Shown: in pieces, positions 1 through 8,974 of the stretch
How positions within the stretch are numbered: position 1 is the first letter of the stretch
How the letters are laid out: every line of letters starts with the position of its first letter
DNA from: DSSM01 sp964484125
Lineage (GTDB): Bacteria; Bacteroidota; Ignavibacteria; Tepidaquicellales; Tepidaquicellaceae
Assembly (NCBI GenBank): GCA_964484125.1
Contig: CAZAEK010000010.1
Span: forward strand, 1-64,000
DNA: 64,000 bases
Reading direction: 5' to 3'
Made by a program: the position numbers and the translations under genes
Notes under the pieces: generated by a model
What the model was told of the DNA's origin: nothing
What the model saw: the letters and a program-made list of their open reading frames with translations, nothing else
Database searches by the model: none

Positions 1-33
1 TGAACTTAATTATATAATTTATCAAATATTTTA

Positions 34-2478
34 ATGAAAGCAGAGATCAAGAATAAAGAGTATTTACCTGGTAAAAAAGGGACTAATGGAAAAGAGAAAT
101 TCAACAGAGAAGAAATATTAAACGATTATAAACTCGCAGTTTATAGTCGTCAGGCAAGTATCCTTGGCAGAAAAGAAACTTTGATTGGAAGAGCTAATTT
201 CGGAATATTTGGAGACGGAAAAGAACTAGCTCAGATTGCTATGGCTAAACAGTTCAAAAATGGTGATTTCAGGTCTGGCTATTACAGAGACCAAACTTTT
301 GCCTTTGCGACTGGTATATCTGATATTAAGCAATTTTTTGCTCAGTTATATGGTGATACTAATGTTGAAAATGATCCTTTTTCCGCAGGAAGAGGTATGA
401 ATAATCACTATGGAAACAGACTTCTTGATGAAAAAGGGAAATGGAAAAATCTGATGGAGATGAAAAATACTTCGTCGGATATTGCTCCTACCGCCGCACA
501 AATGCAGAGACTGCTCGGTCTTGCTTATGCTTCAAAACTTTATAGAAATAATCCAAATCTATCTTACTTAAAAAATTTTTCAGTTAACGGAAATGAAGTT
601 GCATTCGGAACTATAGGAAATGCAAGTACTGCTGAAGGTGTATTTTTTGAAACTATAAATGCCGCAGGAGTTTTAATGGTGCCTATGGCTATGTCAATCT
701 GGGATGACGGTTTCGGAATTTCAGTTCCAAATATTTATCAGATGACAAAATCCAATATCTCTGAAATTCTTGAGGGCTTCAGATATGACGAGAAGAAAGA
801 GCAGGGATATTTAATTTACAGAATACCCGGATGGGATTACGAAGCTCTTGTCAAAGGTTATGAAGAAGGGATAAAAATAGTAAGGGAAAATCACATTCCC
901 GCAATATTTCATATTGTAGAAATGACTCAGCCGCTTGGACACTCAACTTCCGGCTCTCACGAGAGATATAAAACAAAAGAAAGACTTCAATGGGAAAAAG
1001 ATTTTGATTGTATTGTTCAAATGAAAAAGTGGATTATCGAAAAACAAATTGCCGGAGAGGACGAATTAAATGCAATTGATAGTGAAGCCAAAACAGAAGT
1101 TAAAAAAATACAACAGGAAGCATGGGATGAATTTTTAAACCCAATTAAAAAAGAAAGAGACGAAGCAAATAAATTAATAATTTCTCTTGCATCTGCAAGT
1201 AAAAATTCAGATAAAGTTAAGTCAGCAGGCGATTCGATAATGAAAGCTCTGGAGACAACAAGAAGAGTTATAAGTGCCGGTGTTTTTGAAGCTATCAGGG
1301 CTACTAAAGATGAAAAAAATCTTCCGGAAAGAATAAAGTTAGTTGACTGGTATGAAAATTTTAAAAAAGAAAATAAAGACAGGTATAGTTCTCATTTATA
1401 TAGTCAATCAGATGAAAGTCCACTTTTAGTAGAAGAAGTAAAACCAGTTTACAATGAATCTTCTCCAAAGGTTGACGGAAGGGAAGTTTTACTCGCATTT
1501 TTTGATGAGCTTTTTGCCAGAGACCCGAGAGTTTTTGCAATAGGCGAAGACGTTGGTCAGCTTGGAGATGTTAATCAGGGAATGGCAGGGCTACAGGCGA
1601 AATACGGAGATATCAGAATTACTGATACTGGTATAAGAGAGCAAACCATAGTCGGTCAGGGAATCGGAGCTGCTCTCAGAGGTCTGAGACCAATTGTTGA
1701 AATTCAGTATCTCGATTATTTGCTTTATGCTTTGCAGATTATGAGCGATGACCTTGCAACAACCCACTGGAGAACTAAGGGCGGACAGAAATGTCCCTTA
1801 ATTGTAAGAACGAGAGGACACAGACTTGTTGGAATTTTTCATGCCGGCTCTCACATGGGATTAATGCTTCATGCGTTCAGAGGAATTCATATTTGCGTTC
1901 CAAGAAATATGACCCAGGCAGCAGGATTTTATAACACACTAATGAAAGGTGATGATCCGGGAATAGTAGTCGAAAGATTAAATGCTTACAGGTTCAAGGA
2001 AAAATTACCGCAGAATTTAAGTGAAATGACAGTTCCGCTCGGTGTTCCGGAAATTCTCGAAGAAGGAAATGACATCACAATTGTAACTTACGGACCTTGT
2101 GTTGATATTGCTCATAGTGCAATTAATAAATTGAAAGAGCACAATATATCTGTTGAACTAATTGATGTAAGAACTTTATTGCCATTTGACAGATATGGAA
2201 TTATCCTCCAATCTTTAAAGAAAACTAACAGAATTTTATTCCTTGATGAAGATGTGCCGGGCGGTGCAACAGCTTATATGATGCAGGAAGTTCTCGATAA
2301 ACAGGGAGGATATAAATATCTGGATTCAGGACCGAAGTGTTTAAGTGCTAAGCCACACAGATGTGCTTATGGAAATGACGGAGATTATTTTTCAAAACCT
2401 AACTCAGAAGATGTTTTTGAAGCTGTTTATAAAATTATGAATGAAAGCAATCCGGCTAAGTATCCGGATATATTCTGA
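34..2478 (+). CDS. Fused 2-oxoacid dehydrogenase E1 (alpha-beta), TPP-dependent
   Basis: This 814-residue protein carries both halves of a thiamine-diphosphate-dependent 2-oxoacid dehydrogenase E1, which decarboxylates a 2-oxoacid (pyruvate or a branched-chain acid) and passes the acyl group to the lipoyl E2. The alpha half is about residues 30-320; a charged helical linker follows (about 335-420); the beta half begins near residue 478 with 'VDGREVLLAFFDELFARDPR' and carries the TPP glutamate in 'GED' (about 505). The alpha-half cofactor motif reads 'GNAS' (about 195) and 'WDDGFGIS' (about 223) instead of the classical GDG...NN. Fused E1 proteins of this length are common in Bacteroidota. No E2 or E3 gene is nearby, so the substrate cannot be assigned. 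The ATG at 34 follows an A/T-rich leader with no Shine-Dalgarno. Confidence 0.9.
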   Translation: MKAEIKNKEYLPGKKGTNGKEKFNREEILNDYKLAVYSRQASILGRKETLIGRANFGIFGDGKELAQIAMAKQFKNGDFRSGYYRDQTFAFATGISDIKQFFAQLYGDTNVENDPFSAGRGMNNHYGNRLLDEKGKWKNLMEMKNTSSDIAPTAAQMQRLLGLAYASKLYRNNPNLSYLKNFSVNGNEVAFGTIGNASTAEGVFFETINAAGVLMVPMAMSIWDDGFGISVPNIYQMTKSNISEILEGFRYDEKKEQGYLIYRIPGWDYEALVKGYEEGIKIVRENHIPAIFHIVEMTQPLGHSTSGSHERYKTKERLQWEKDFDCIVQMKKWIIEKQIAGEDELNAIDSEAKTEVKKIQQEAWDEFLNPIKKERDEANKLIISLASASKNSDKVKSAGDSIMKALETTRRVISAGVFEAIRATKDEKNLPERIKLVDWYENFKKENKDRYSSHLYSQSDESPLLVEEVKPVYNESSPKVDGREVLLAFFDELFARDPRVFAIGEDVGQLGDVNQGMAGLQAKYGDIRITDTGIREQTIVGQGIGAALRGLRPIVEIQYLDYLLYALQIMSDDLATTHWRTKGGQKCPLIVRTRGHRLVGIFHAGSHMGLMLHAFRGIHICVPRNMTQAAGFYNTLMKGDDPGIVVERLNAYRFKEKLPQNLSEMTVPLGVPEILEEGNDITIVTYGPCVDIAHSAINKLKEHNISVELIDVRTLLPFDRYGIILQSLKKTNRILFLDEDVPGGATAYMMQEVLDKQGGYKYLDSGPKCLSAKPHRCAYGNDGDYFSKPNSEDVFEAVYKIMNESNPAKYPDIF

Positions 2479-2554
2479 TTTTATATATTCCTTTATTTGA
2501 ATTAATAATTTAGTTATTTTATAAGATAAAAATTTTTACAGGATAAAATACTTT

Positions 2555-4354
2555 ATGAAAAAATTTACCCGGACTTTCATATTTGTTCTCGTCATTATTA
2601 TGTCGCTGAACATTGAAAATTCCATGAGCCAATGGACTCAGACAAATACTCCATCTGCTATAATATATTCAATAGGAGTTAAAGATAATTTAATTTTTGT
2701 CGGCACTCCCCTTGGTGTTTTTCGCTCTATTAATTTCGGAAACACATGGCAAAATATTAACCTTGGGGTTGTCAATCTATATGTCAGCACTTTTGCAGTC
2801 AGCGGTCAGACTGTTTTTGCCGGTACTAAAGACAGAGGAATTTTCCGCTCAACCGATAACGGCGATACGTGGATGGCAGCGAATAACGGACTTTCAAGCA
2901 CTTATACTACTCAGGTATTAACCGGTAAAGACAGAGTATTTTCAGTTGTCGGAGGGAAAGTTTTTTATACCCAAAACAACGGTGACAGCTGGACAGAGAT
3001 GCCGGGCGTATCAGGCGTCAGGACAATTGCTTTTAAAGACGAACAATTATTTGCAGGTGCTGAAGAAGGAATTTTTATGACTCCTGATAACGGCAATGAA
3101 TGGTTTAAAATTAATTATTCGCTAAACGTAAGATGTATGACTATCAGTGCAGGAAATATTTTTGTTGGTACTGAGCTCAGCGGTATTTACGTATCATCAG
3201 ATAACGGTAAAAATTTTAATCCTGTTAATAACGGAATCCCTGAAATGTTTACAATAAATTCACTTGCCGCAATCGGAACAAGTGTATTTGCGGCAACTGA
3301 TGGTGCAGGAGTTTATTTCTCAATCAACAGTGGTGTAAGCTGGTTACCCGTGAATAATGGTCTTGTAAGCCAGAGAGTATTAACTCTCCATATTGATAAA
3401 GCAAATTTATTTGCAGGTACTTTTGGCGGAGTTTTTATTTCAAGGGATAATGGAAATTCCTGGCAAAATATCGGAGAAGGAATTACTAACGGACAAACAA
3501 TTAACTGCTTTGCTGTAAGTGGTAATAACCTTTATGTAGGAACTGACAGAGGCAGAGTCTTTATGTCGCCTGACGAAGGTGTTACCTGGAGAGCTCATAG
3601 TAACCAGGGTTTGATAAAAGAAATATCCGGCAAAATTGTATCTATTGTTGGTGATATTAATTCCTTATTTATCAGCAGTAATTTTATTTATGCTGCAACC
3701 GACAGCGGAGTTTTCCGTTCACTCGACGACGGCGTTACTTACAAACCACTTTCTTCTCAATGGAGAAATGTTAATGTGTATTCAGTTCTTGTTCAGCAAA
3801 ATTACATATACGCCGGAACATCACAGGGATTTTACTTCACAAAAGATGACGGAAAAATGTGGAACCTTGTTGATAACGCTTTTAATGGAATGAAGGTAAC
3901 CGTAATGAAATCATCAGGTAATAATTTTTATTGTTCGACTGGCAATGGTGTTACAGCTATTATAAACAAAGAGCTTATTTCTGCAAGATTACCTGTAAGT
4001 TCTGAAATATATGATATTGCAATTAACAAGAAAAATATTTTTGCCACAACTTATGGTAACGGAGTTTATAAGGCGGATAGTGATAATTCCGATTGGGAAG
4101 AATCAAATGAAGGTCTTGTAAATTTACAGGTTACATCTATTGTTGCACTGGGTGAAGAAACACTGATTATCGGAACGTGGGGCTCCGGTATTTTTTATTC
4201 GACTGATAACGGAAAAAAATGGTACCCGGCTAATCAGGGATTAATTGATATGAAAGTTCGCTCGTTAATTATTAAAGGAAATACACTCTTTGCAGGTACT
4301 GAGCAGGGCTTGATTTATAAAAGGAATCTTTCAGAGTTTTCTGAAAAGGATTAA
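2555..4354 (+). CDS. Secreted BNR/sialidase-like beta-propeller protein
   Basis: A signal peptide (about residues 1-25, ending 'NSMSQ') precedes a repeat protein of 599 residues. About ten units of roughly 45-50 residues each contain a 'S.DNG..W' type turn (for example 'STDNGDTW', 'SRDNGNSW', 'STDNGKKW') and an 'LFAGT..G(V/I)F' strand, the signature of BNR/Asp-box or Ycf48-like propellers. These proteins are surface or periplasmic binding modules; I see no catalytic residues to claim an enzyme. Unlike the other propellers in this window it has no C-terminal T9SS sorting domain: it stops shortly after the last blade in '...LSEFSEKD'. It starts 76 bases after the E1 gene and ends 17 bases before a convergent gene. 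Confidence 0.8.
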   Translation: MKKFTRTFIFVLVIIMSLNIENSMSQWTQTNTPSAIIYSIGVKDNLIFVGTPLGVFRSINFGNTWQNINLGVVNLYVSTFAVSGQTVFAGTKDRGIFRSTDNGDTWMAANNGLSSTYTTQVLTGKDRVFSVVGGKVFYTQNNGDSWTEMPGVSGVRTIAFKDEQLFAGAEEGIFMTPDNGNEWFKINYSLNVRCMTISAGNIFVGTELSGIYVSSDNGKNFNPVNNGIPEMFTINSLAAIGTSVFAATDGAGVYFSINSGVSWLPVNNGLVSQRVLTLHIDKANLFAGTFGGVFISRDNGNSWQNIGEGITNGQTINCFAVSGNNLYVGTDRGRVFMSPDEGVTWRAHSNQGLIKEISGKIVSIVGDINSLFISSNFIYAATDSGVFRSLDDGVTYKPLSSQWRNVNVYSVLVQQNYIYAGTSQGFYFTKDDGKMWNLVDNAFNGMKVTVMKSSGNNFYCSTGNGVTAIINKELISARLPVSSEIYDIAINKKNIFATTYGNGVYKADSDNSDWEESNEGLVNLQVTSIVALGEETLIIGTWGSGIFYSTDNGKKWYPANQGLIDMKVRSLIIKGNTLFAGTEQGLIYKRNLSEFSEKD

Positions 4355-4371
4355 ATAAAAATACAATATAA

Positions 4372-5709
4372 TCAGTTTAAATTTTCAAAAACGAAAACCT
4401 CAAGTTTTCCGCTTTTCCATTCCGTTTTACTCATATTACCTTTTTGACATAATGACGAAAGGAAATCTGCCGGATTTGAAAAATGTTCCCAGACCTGTGG
4501 CAGGTATAAAGCACGGTTTCCTCCTTTTGATATTATTACTCCCTTGCCTTTAATTTCCCTGAGCAGTTCTTCTTCAGAAGAATAAAAAAGTTGTTCTGGC
4601 TTTGATAATACTGAAACTTCATAGGTCAAATCTTTTAATTCTTCTTTTTTTACAGGAGAAAATCTCCAGTCTTTTGTTGCCGCACTGATTGCATTTTCGA
4701 TTATGCTGTCTCCCAAAGAACCGCGTGGCTCTATAGTTCCTATACATCCTCTTAAATTATCTTTGATTTTTAATGTTACAAAACATGCAAGTTCAGTATA
4801 TAATTTTTCAGGATATTCTTTAACTTTCAGTTTTTTGCCTTCTGCGATATATGATTCGACGCTCTTTTGAGCAAGAGATTCCATATATTCAACTTCATCT
4901 AAAGTAAAGGTTATTTTTTCATTCTTATCCTCTTCTGAAAAAATAAAAGCAGAATATCCGACAACTCTTGATTTATCTCCTGTTACATCTCCCGAATTTG
5001 CATACCTCATTAAGCGGGGCTTCCATTTAAGTTTTTTTGCAAGTTCAAGCAATGCCATTACTGCATATGGAGAATCAATTTCAGCACCCTTTATTTTTTC
5101 TGAATTCAGTTCTTCTATTGATGTGATTGTATATTTATCAAGAGCAGTTGCCTCATCATAACTATGAAAGTGACTTAAGTCAACTGAAACGACTATTATG
5201 GTTTCAGAGGAAATATATTTTTCAAGAACAGTGGAAAATTCTTTATAATCAGTGATTCCAACATATAATGGAATTATCTCAAAATTTTTCAAAACACATT
5301 GCAGAAAAGGAAGTTCAATTTCTATAGAGTGTTCGTTTATATCTGCTTCAGGAATTACAGATATGTTTTTCTCATTTATTATTTCCTTATTTCTTTTGCC
5401 GACAGGTATTTTCCCTAAAGGTGTTTCAAAATAATCAAATTCTGTTGCGGCTATCCCTTTCAGATAATAACGATGAGCAGTTCCAAGTATTATTACTTCT
5501 TTAATATTATCAGAAATACTTCTGAATGCATAAGCCGCTACCTGTCCTGAATACATATAACCTGCATGAGGTACAATAATTGCCCTTACATGCTTATTGG
5601 TTTTTATCCCGGTATTGTCAATATATTTAACAAGTTCTTTTCGAAGCTCTTCTGCTTTTGAAGAATACCAGGTTCCCGCACAATATGGTTTTCTTGTGTT
5701 TGATTTCAT
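4372..5709 (-). CDS. AmmeMemoRadiSam proteins B and A fused (MEMO1-like plus AMMECR1 domain)
   Basis: The N-terminal two thirds (to about residue 270) is a MEMO1-family domain with 'IVPHAGYMYSG' and 'LGTAHRYY', which supply two histidines of the family metal site; the third position lies in 'SGDVTGDKSRVVGYSAF'. The last 170 residues are an AMMECR1 domain with its hallmark 'LRGCIGT'. In many prokaryotes these are separate proteins encoded beside a radical SAM enzyme; here they are one chain. Function is unsettled: MEMO1 binds iron or copper and AMMECR1 is of unknown role. An upstream in-frame ATG at 5733 would overlap the radical SAM gene by 23 bases. I prefer the ATG at 5709, just after that gene's stop and preceded by AGGGA at a 9-base spacing. 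The ATG at 5718 is also possible. Confidence 0.9.
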   Translation of the reverse strand: MKSNTRKPYCAGTWYSSKAEELRKELVKYIDNTGIKTNKHVRAIIVPHAGYMYSGQVAAYAFRSISDNIKEVIILGTAHRYYLKGIAATEFDYFETPLGKIPVGKRNKEIINEKNISVIPEADINEHSIEIELPFLQCVLKNFEIIPLYVGITDYKEFSTVLEKYISSETIIVVSVDLSHFHSYDEATALDKYTITSIEELNSEKIKGAEIDSPYAVMALLELAKKLKWKPRLMRYANSGDVTGDKSRVVGYSAFIFSEEDKNEKITFTLDEVEYMESLAQKSVESYIAEGKKLKVKEYPEKLYTELACFVTLKIKDNLRGCIGTIEPRGSLGDSIIENAISAATKDWRFSPVKKEELKDLTYEVSVLSKPEQLFYSSEEELLREIKGKGVIISKGGNRALYLPQVWEHFSNPADFLSSLCQKGNMSKTEWKSGKLEVFVFENLN

Positions 5710-5710
5710 T

Positions 5711-6592
5711 TTAAACATTCCCTGTGTAAACATTTTTAAGATATTTCAAAGCTGTATCTTTGAATTTGTTCAGTAAATCAACAGGTGTGGTTTTTATTTC
5801 AAGTTTATACCTCGGAAACGCTCTTGATATGTGTAATACAATTTCAGGATTTACAGATTTTATAAATTTGCAAAGCTCATTGAATTCCTGCTCGTTATCA
5901 TTGAAATCTTTTATCAGAAGAAATGTAATTTCAATATGTTTTTTATGTTCTGCTATTATCCTTATAGTTTCTTTTGTTGCTTCTAATTTTCCGTTACAAA
6001 TTTCTTTATAAAAATTATCGTTAAATGATTTTAAATCAATATTGAAAGCATCTATGAATTCTATAATATTGAGCAATGGCTTGGGATTAATCTGACCATT
6101 ACTCACCATTACTGTTTTGATATTATTCTTTTTACAAAGTATTGCTGTTTCGAGCATATATTCATAAAAGATTACCGGCTCATTATATGTAAATGCAAGA
6201 AATTCAAGATTATTTTTTTTGCATATAGAAATTAAATCCTCTGGCGTTAATTCTTTTTGTTTTTCTAAAGATTCAATTTTATCTTTGTCTGCCTGACTTA
6301 TATCGTGGTTCTGGCAAAACTGACAGGAAAGGTTACATCCAAAAGTACCTATACTAAGAATCTCGGACCCGGGATAAAAGTGATATAACGGTTTTTTTTC
6401 AATCGGGTCAATGTGCACTGCAACAGGTTTTCCGTAAACAAGAGAATAAAGCGTTCCGTCAATATTTTTTCTGACACCGCAAAACCCTGTTTTTCCGTCA
6501 ACAATTATGCATTCTTTCGGACAAAGTAAACATTTTACTTTTTCTTTATCCGATAAAAAAAATGAAGCTTTATGTAAATGATTTATATTCAT
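5711..6592 (-). CDS. amrS: AmmeMemoRadiSam system radical SAM enzyme
   Basis: This 293-residue protein has the CxxxCxxC iron-sulfur motif of radical SAM enzymes in 'GCNLSCQFCQNHD'. It is preceded by the family-specific N-terminal cysteine cluster 'CLLCPKEC...GFCGVR' and the strand 'HIDPIEKKPLYHFYPGS', all typical of the AmmeMemoRadiSam enzyme (formerly annotated as a PflA-like activase). It binds a 4Fe-4S cluster and S-adenosylmethionine; its substrate is not known. The gene overlaps the upstream eIF2B-like gene by 23 bases (6570-6592) and is followed almost immediately by the MEMO-AMMECR1 fusion, so the three are probably translated from one message. The length is normal for the family. Confidence 0.93.
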   Translation of the reverse strand: MNINHLHKASFFLSDKEKVKCLLCPKECIIVDGKTGFCGVRKNIDGTLYSLVYGKPVAVHIDPIEKKPLYHFYPGSEILSIGTFGCNLSCQFCQNHDISQADKDKIESLEKQKELTPEDLISICKKNNLEFLAFTYNEPVIFYEYMLETAILCKKNNIKTVMVSNGQINPKPLLNIIEFIDAFNIDLKSFNDNFYKEICNGKLEATKETIRIIAEHKKHIEITFLLIKDFNDNEQEFNELCKFIKSVNPEIVLHISRAFPRYKLEIKTTPVDLLNKFKDTALKYLKNVYTGNV

Positions 6593-7514
6593 TTTCTTTA
6601 AATGCTTCTTTTAATTCTTCGCTGTCATATACATTTTGCTCCGTAATTACTTTTGTAATAAATTTATTTGGCACACCTTCATAATAAAAATTTTCCGGAA
6701 TTATACCGGTTTCCGGCTCTACACTCCAGATTTCTGTTGAAGATTTTCTTTTTTCCGGCTCTATATTACGGTCGAATGCAAATTTCCTGCTGTCAGTAAG
6801 AATATAAAATGGTATTTCTAAATGCTGGCAGGAATGCGCCAGAGTTTGAGTTCCGATTTTATTAATAAAATAATCAGGAAATAAACAATCACATCCTACT
6901 ATTGCCATATCTGCCTTTGCCGCATATTTTGAAACAGCAGAATCAACTATAAAAGTTACCTTATATCCGAGTTTTGAAATATATTGCGCCTGTAATCTTC
7001 CCTCCATTTTCGGACGGGCTTCTGTCTGAATTATATTAACCTTGATTTTCTTTGCTTTTAAATAATCAAAAAGTGTTTCAACAGTATGACTGTGACTGTG
7101 AAGAAATATTGTTTTCCCTGCAAAATCTATATTTTTTATCGCAAGTTCTGCAATTTTTTTATTAACATCTTTCCACTTTTCTGAATACTCTTTAATAAAT
7201 CCCAGAATGTTTTTTCTGAGTAATTCTGCATCTTTGAGAGTATTTATATTTTCTACAAACGGATGTAAAAATGTTTCAAATGATGCGGAAAAATGTATAA
7301 GTGCTGAAAACTGGTTATGTACAGATCTCAGACTATTTACACCGCGTCTTATTATTTCAAGAAGTTTTTTTGCACTTACACCTGTATTCTGGCTAAGCAA
7401 TAACTTCAGACTGTCAACTGTATTGTTTAAAACCTCCTGCGAACCCGAAGAACGGTCAGAACGGATTTTTACTATTGTTGACTTAAACTGCTCTATTGGG
7501 TTTTGAATGTTCAT
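6570..7514 (-). CDS. eIF-2B alpha/beta/delta-like protein (sugar-phosphate isomerase superfamily)
   Basis: The 314-residue protein has a helical N-terminal half and a Rossmann-like C-terminal half with 'AIVGCDCLFPDYFINKIGTQTLAHSC', matching the conserved core of eIF2B regulatory subunits, methylthioribose-1-phosphate isomerase (MtnA) and ribose-1,5-bisphosphate isomerase. The aspartate of the 'VGxD' motif is present. The segment that holds the catalytic cysteine in the isomerases reads 'FLHSHSHTV' here, with serine instead, resembling the non-catalytic eIF2B subunits. So an MtnA-type isomerase reaction is doubtful; nucleotide or sugar-phosphate binding is possible. It is the first gene of the overlapping AmmeMemoRadiSam operon and is transcribed divergently from the carotenoid ketolase. 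Confidence 0.8.
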   Translation of the reverse strand: MNIQNPIEQFKSTIVKIRSDRSSGSQEVLNNTVDSLKLLLSQNTGVSAKKLLEIIRRGVNSLRSVHNQFSALIHFSASFETFLHPFVENINTLKDAELLRKNILGFIKEYSEKWKDVNKKIAELAIKNIDFAGKTIFLHSHSHTVETLFDYLKAKKIKVNIIQTEARPKMEGRLQAQYISKLGYKVTFIVDSAVSKYAAKADMAIVGCDCLFPDYFINKIGTQTLAHSCQHLEIPFYILTDSRKFAFDRNIEPEKRKSSTEIWSVEPETGIIPENFYYEGVPNKFITKVITEQNVYDSEELKEAFKENEYKSFT

Positions 7515-7631
7515 ATTGAAAAATAACTCTTAAAATAATTTAAAAATAGTCAACTTTCTTTATTATTGTTTTTAAAAAATTATTAAGCCATTTTACAGAT
7601 ACTCGAAATTTTTAACAGTAGTTTTTATCTT

Positions 7632-8303
7632 ATGGGTATTCTGATTGCATCATTGATTATTCTGACGTGGGGAAGCCATTTGTTTTATTGCCTGAGTTTT
7701 TCAGTTGTTGATTTTTCAAGTCCCCTTTTTTATCTGCATATTTTATTTCAGGCATATCTTTTTACGGGACTTTTTATAACTGCTCACGATGCAATGCACG
7801 GAACGGTTTCTGAAAATAAAATCATAAACACTTTTTTCGGAAGATTATCTGCTTTTCTATTTGCGGGTTTTTCATATAATAAACTTTACAGGAATCACCA
7901 CCTGCACCACAAAGCTCCATGCACAGATGAAGATCCTGATTATTGTGTCAGGTCACAGAATTTCTTTGTATGGATTGGAACTTTCTTTATCAGATATGTT
8001 ACTATCCTGCAAATAATAACGGTTGGAATTATTTTTAATTTATTAAAACTGATAGGAGGCGAAAAAAGAGTTTGGTTCTTTTTTGTAATACCTTCGCTGC
8101 TTGGTACATTACAGCTTTTCTATTTCGGTACTTACATCCCGCACAGAAAGCCGCATACCGAAGATATGAAGCCACACTTTGCAAGAACACAGAATAAAAA
8201 CCATATTCTCGCAATGTTAAAATGCTATTTCTTCGGATATCATTCCGAGCACCACGAAAAACCGTATGTAGAGTGGTGGCAGCTTTACAAAACTAAAAAT
8301 TAA
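7632..8303 (+). CDS. crtW: Beta-carotene ketolase-like membrane desaturase (CrtW type)
   Basis: A 223-residue integral membrane protein with three histidine clusters of the fatty-acid-desaturase/hydroxylase superfamily: 'HDAMHG' (H52, H56), 'RNHHLHH' (about 88-93) and 'HSEHHEKP' near the C-terminus. The precise form of the first ('FITAHDAMHGTV') and the final 'EHHEKPYVEWWQL' are those of CrtW carotenoid 4,4'-ketolases, which add keto groups to beta-ionone rings using a di-iron centre. The protein is slightly short at the N-terminus for CrtW, but the start at 7632 gives a complete first membrane helix. No other carotenoid genes lie in the window, so a general lipid desaturase remains possible. 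It ends 2 bases before a convergent gene. Confidence 0.75.
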   Translation: MGILIASLIILTWGSHLFYCLSFSVVDFSSPLFYLHILFQAYLFTGLFITAHDAMHGTVSENKIINTFFGRLSAFLFAGFSYNKLYRNHHLHHKAPCTDEDPDYCVRSQNFFVWIGTFFIRYVTILQIITVGIIFNLLKLIGGEKRVWFFFVIPSLLGTLQLFYFGTYIPHRKPHTEDMKPHFARTQNKNHILAMLKCYFFGYHSEHHEKPYVEWWQLYKTKN

Positions 8304-8305
8304 AT

Positions 8306-8908
8306 TTATTTTTTCAGCTCAGCATTAATCAGTGATAATAACTGCTCATCATCAGGTTTGACTTTGCTTTTGAACCTTCCGACTACATTACCGCTTTTAT
8401 CAATCACAAATTTTTCAAAATTCCATGAAATATCTCCGGCTGGCTGATATTCTATTAGTCTTGAATACAAAGGATTTTTTTCATTACCTAAAACCTTTAT
8501 CTTATCAAATAAAGGAAATGTTACATTGTAATTTGTAGAACAAAATTCTTTTATTTCTTCATTTGTGCCTGGTTCCTGTCCCCCGAAATCATTACATGGA
8601 AAAGCAAGAATCTCAAAACCGTCGTTTTTGTATTTTTTGTAAATTTCTTCAAGCTCTTTATACTGTTTTGTATAACCGCATTTTGATGCTACATTTACTA
8701 TCAATAGTACTTTACCACTGTACTCTTTGAGGGATACTGTTTTCCCATCTATGTCTTTTACGGTTAAGTCGTATATATTGATTTTATTTTCCACAATATT
8801 TTGATCGTTATTATTGTTTTCTTTAATTTCTACCTGTGCTTTGCCGCAGTTTAAACTTAATGCAACAAATACCAAAAGAAATATCTTAAAAATTGAACTT
8901 GTTTTCAT
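8306..8908 (-). CDS. Glutathione peroxidase family lipoprotein (cysteine type)
   Basis: This 200-residue thiol peroxidase reduces hydroperoxides. It has the family motifs 'NVASKCGYT' with peroxidatic Cys77, 'LAFPCNDFGGQEPG' and 'WNFEKF' with the catalytic tryptophan. The catalytic residue is an ordinary cysteine codon, not selenocysteine. An N-terminal hydrophobic stretch ends in 'LSLNCGK', a Bacteroidota-style lipobox with Cys21, so the enzyme is probably a membrane-anchored lipoprotein facing the periplasm; a short Asn-rich spacer (about 30-40) separates the anchor from the domain. Such enzymes usually draw electrons from thioredoxin rather than glutathione. It is a single gene, convergent with crtW and divergent from the SRPBCC gene. 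Confidence 0.92.
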   Translation of the reverse strand: MKTSSIFKIFLLVFVALSLNCGKAQVEIKENNNNDQNIVENKINIYDLTVKDIDGKTVSLKEYSGKVLLIVNVASKCGYTKQYKELEEIYKKYKNDGFEILAFPCNDFGGQEPGTNEEIKEFCSTNYNVTFPLFDKIKVLGNEKNPLYSRLIEYQPAGDISWNFEKFVIDKSGNVVGRFKSKVKPDDEQLLSLINAELKK

Positions 8909-8974
8909 ATATTTTTGTAATTTAATTTATACATTTCTATAAACATAAAAACAACAAAATAAATTCAGATATAA

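Noticed and set aside
5710..5733. Upstream start for the MEMO-AMMECR1 gene
   Set aside because: It overlaps the radical SAM gene and adds residues before the conserved 'KPYCAGTWY'; the ATG at 5709 has a better-placed AGGGA. The choice is not certain.
8674..8684. Selenocysteine form of glutathione peroxidase
   Set aside because: The catalytic codon on the minus strand is TGC, an ordinary cysteine; no in-frame TGA.
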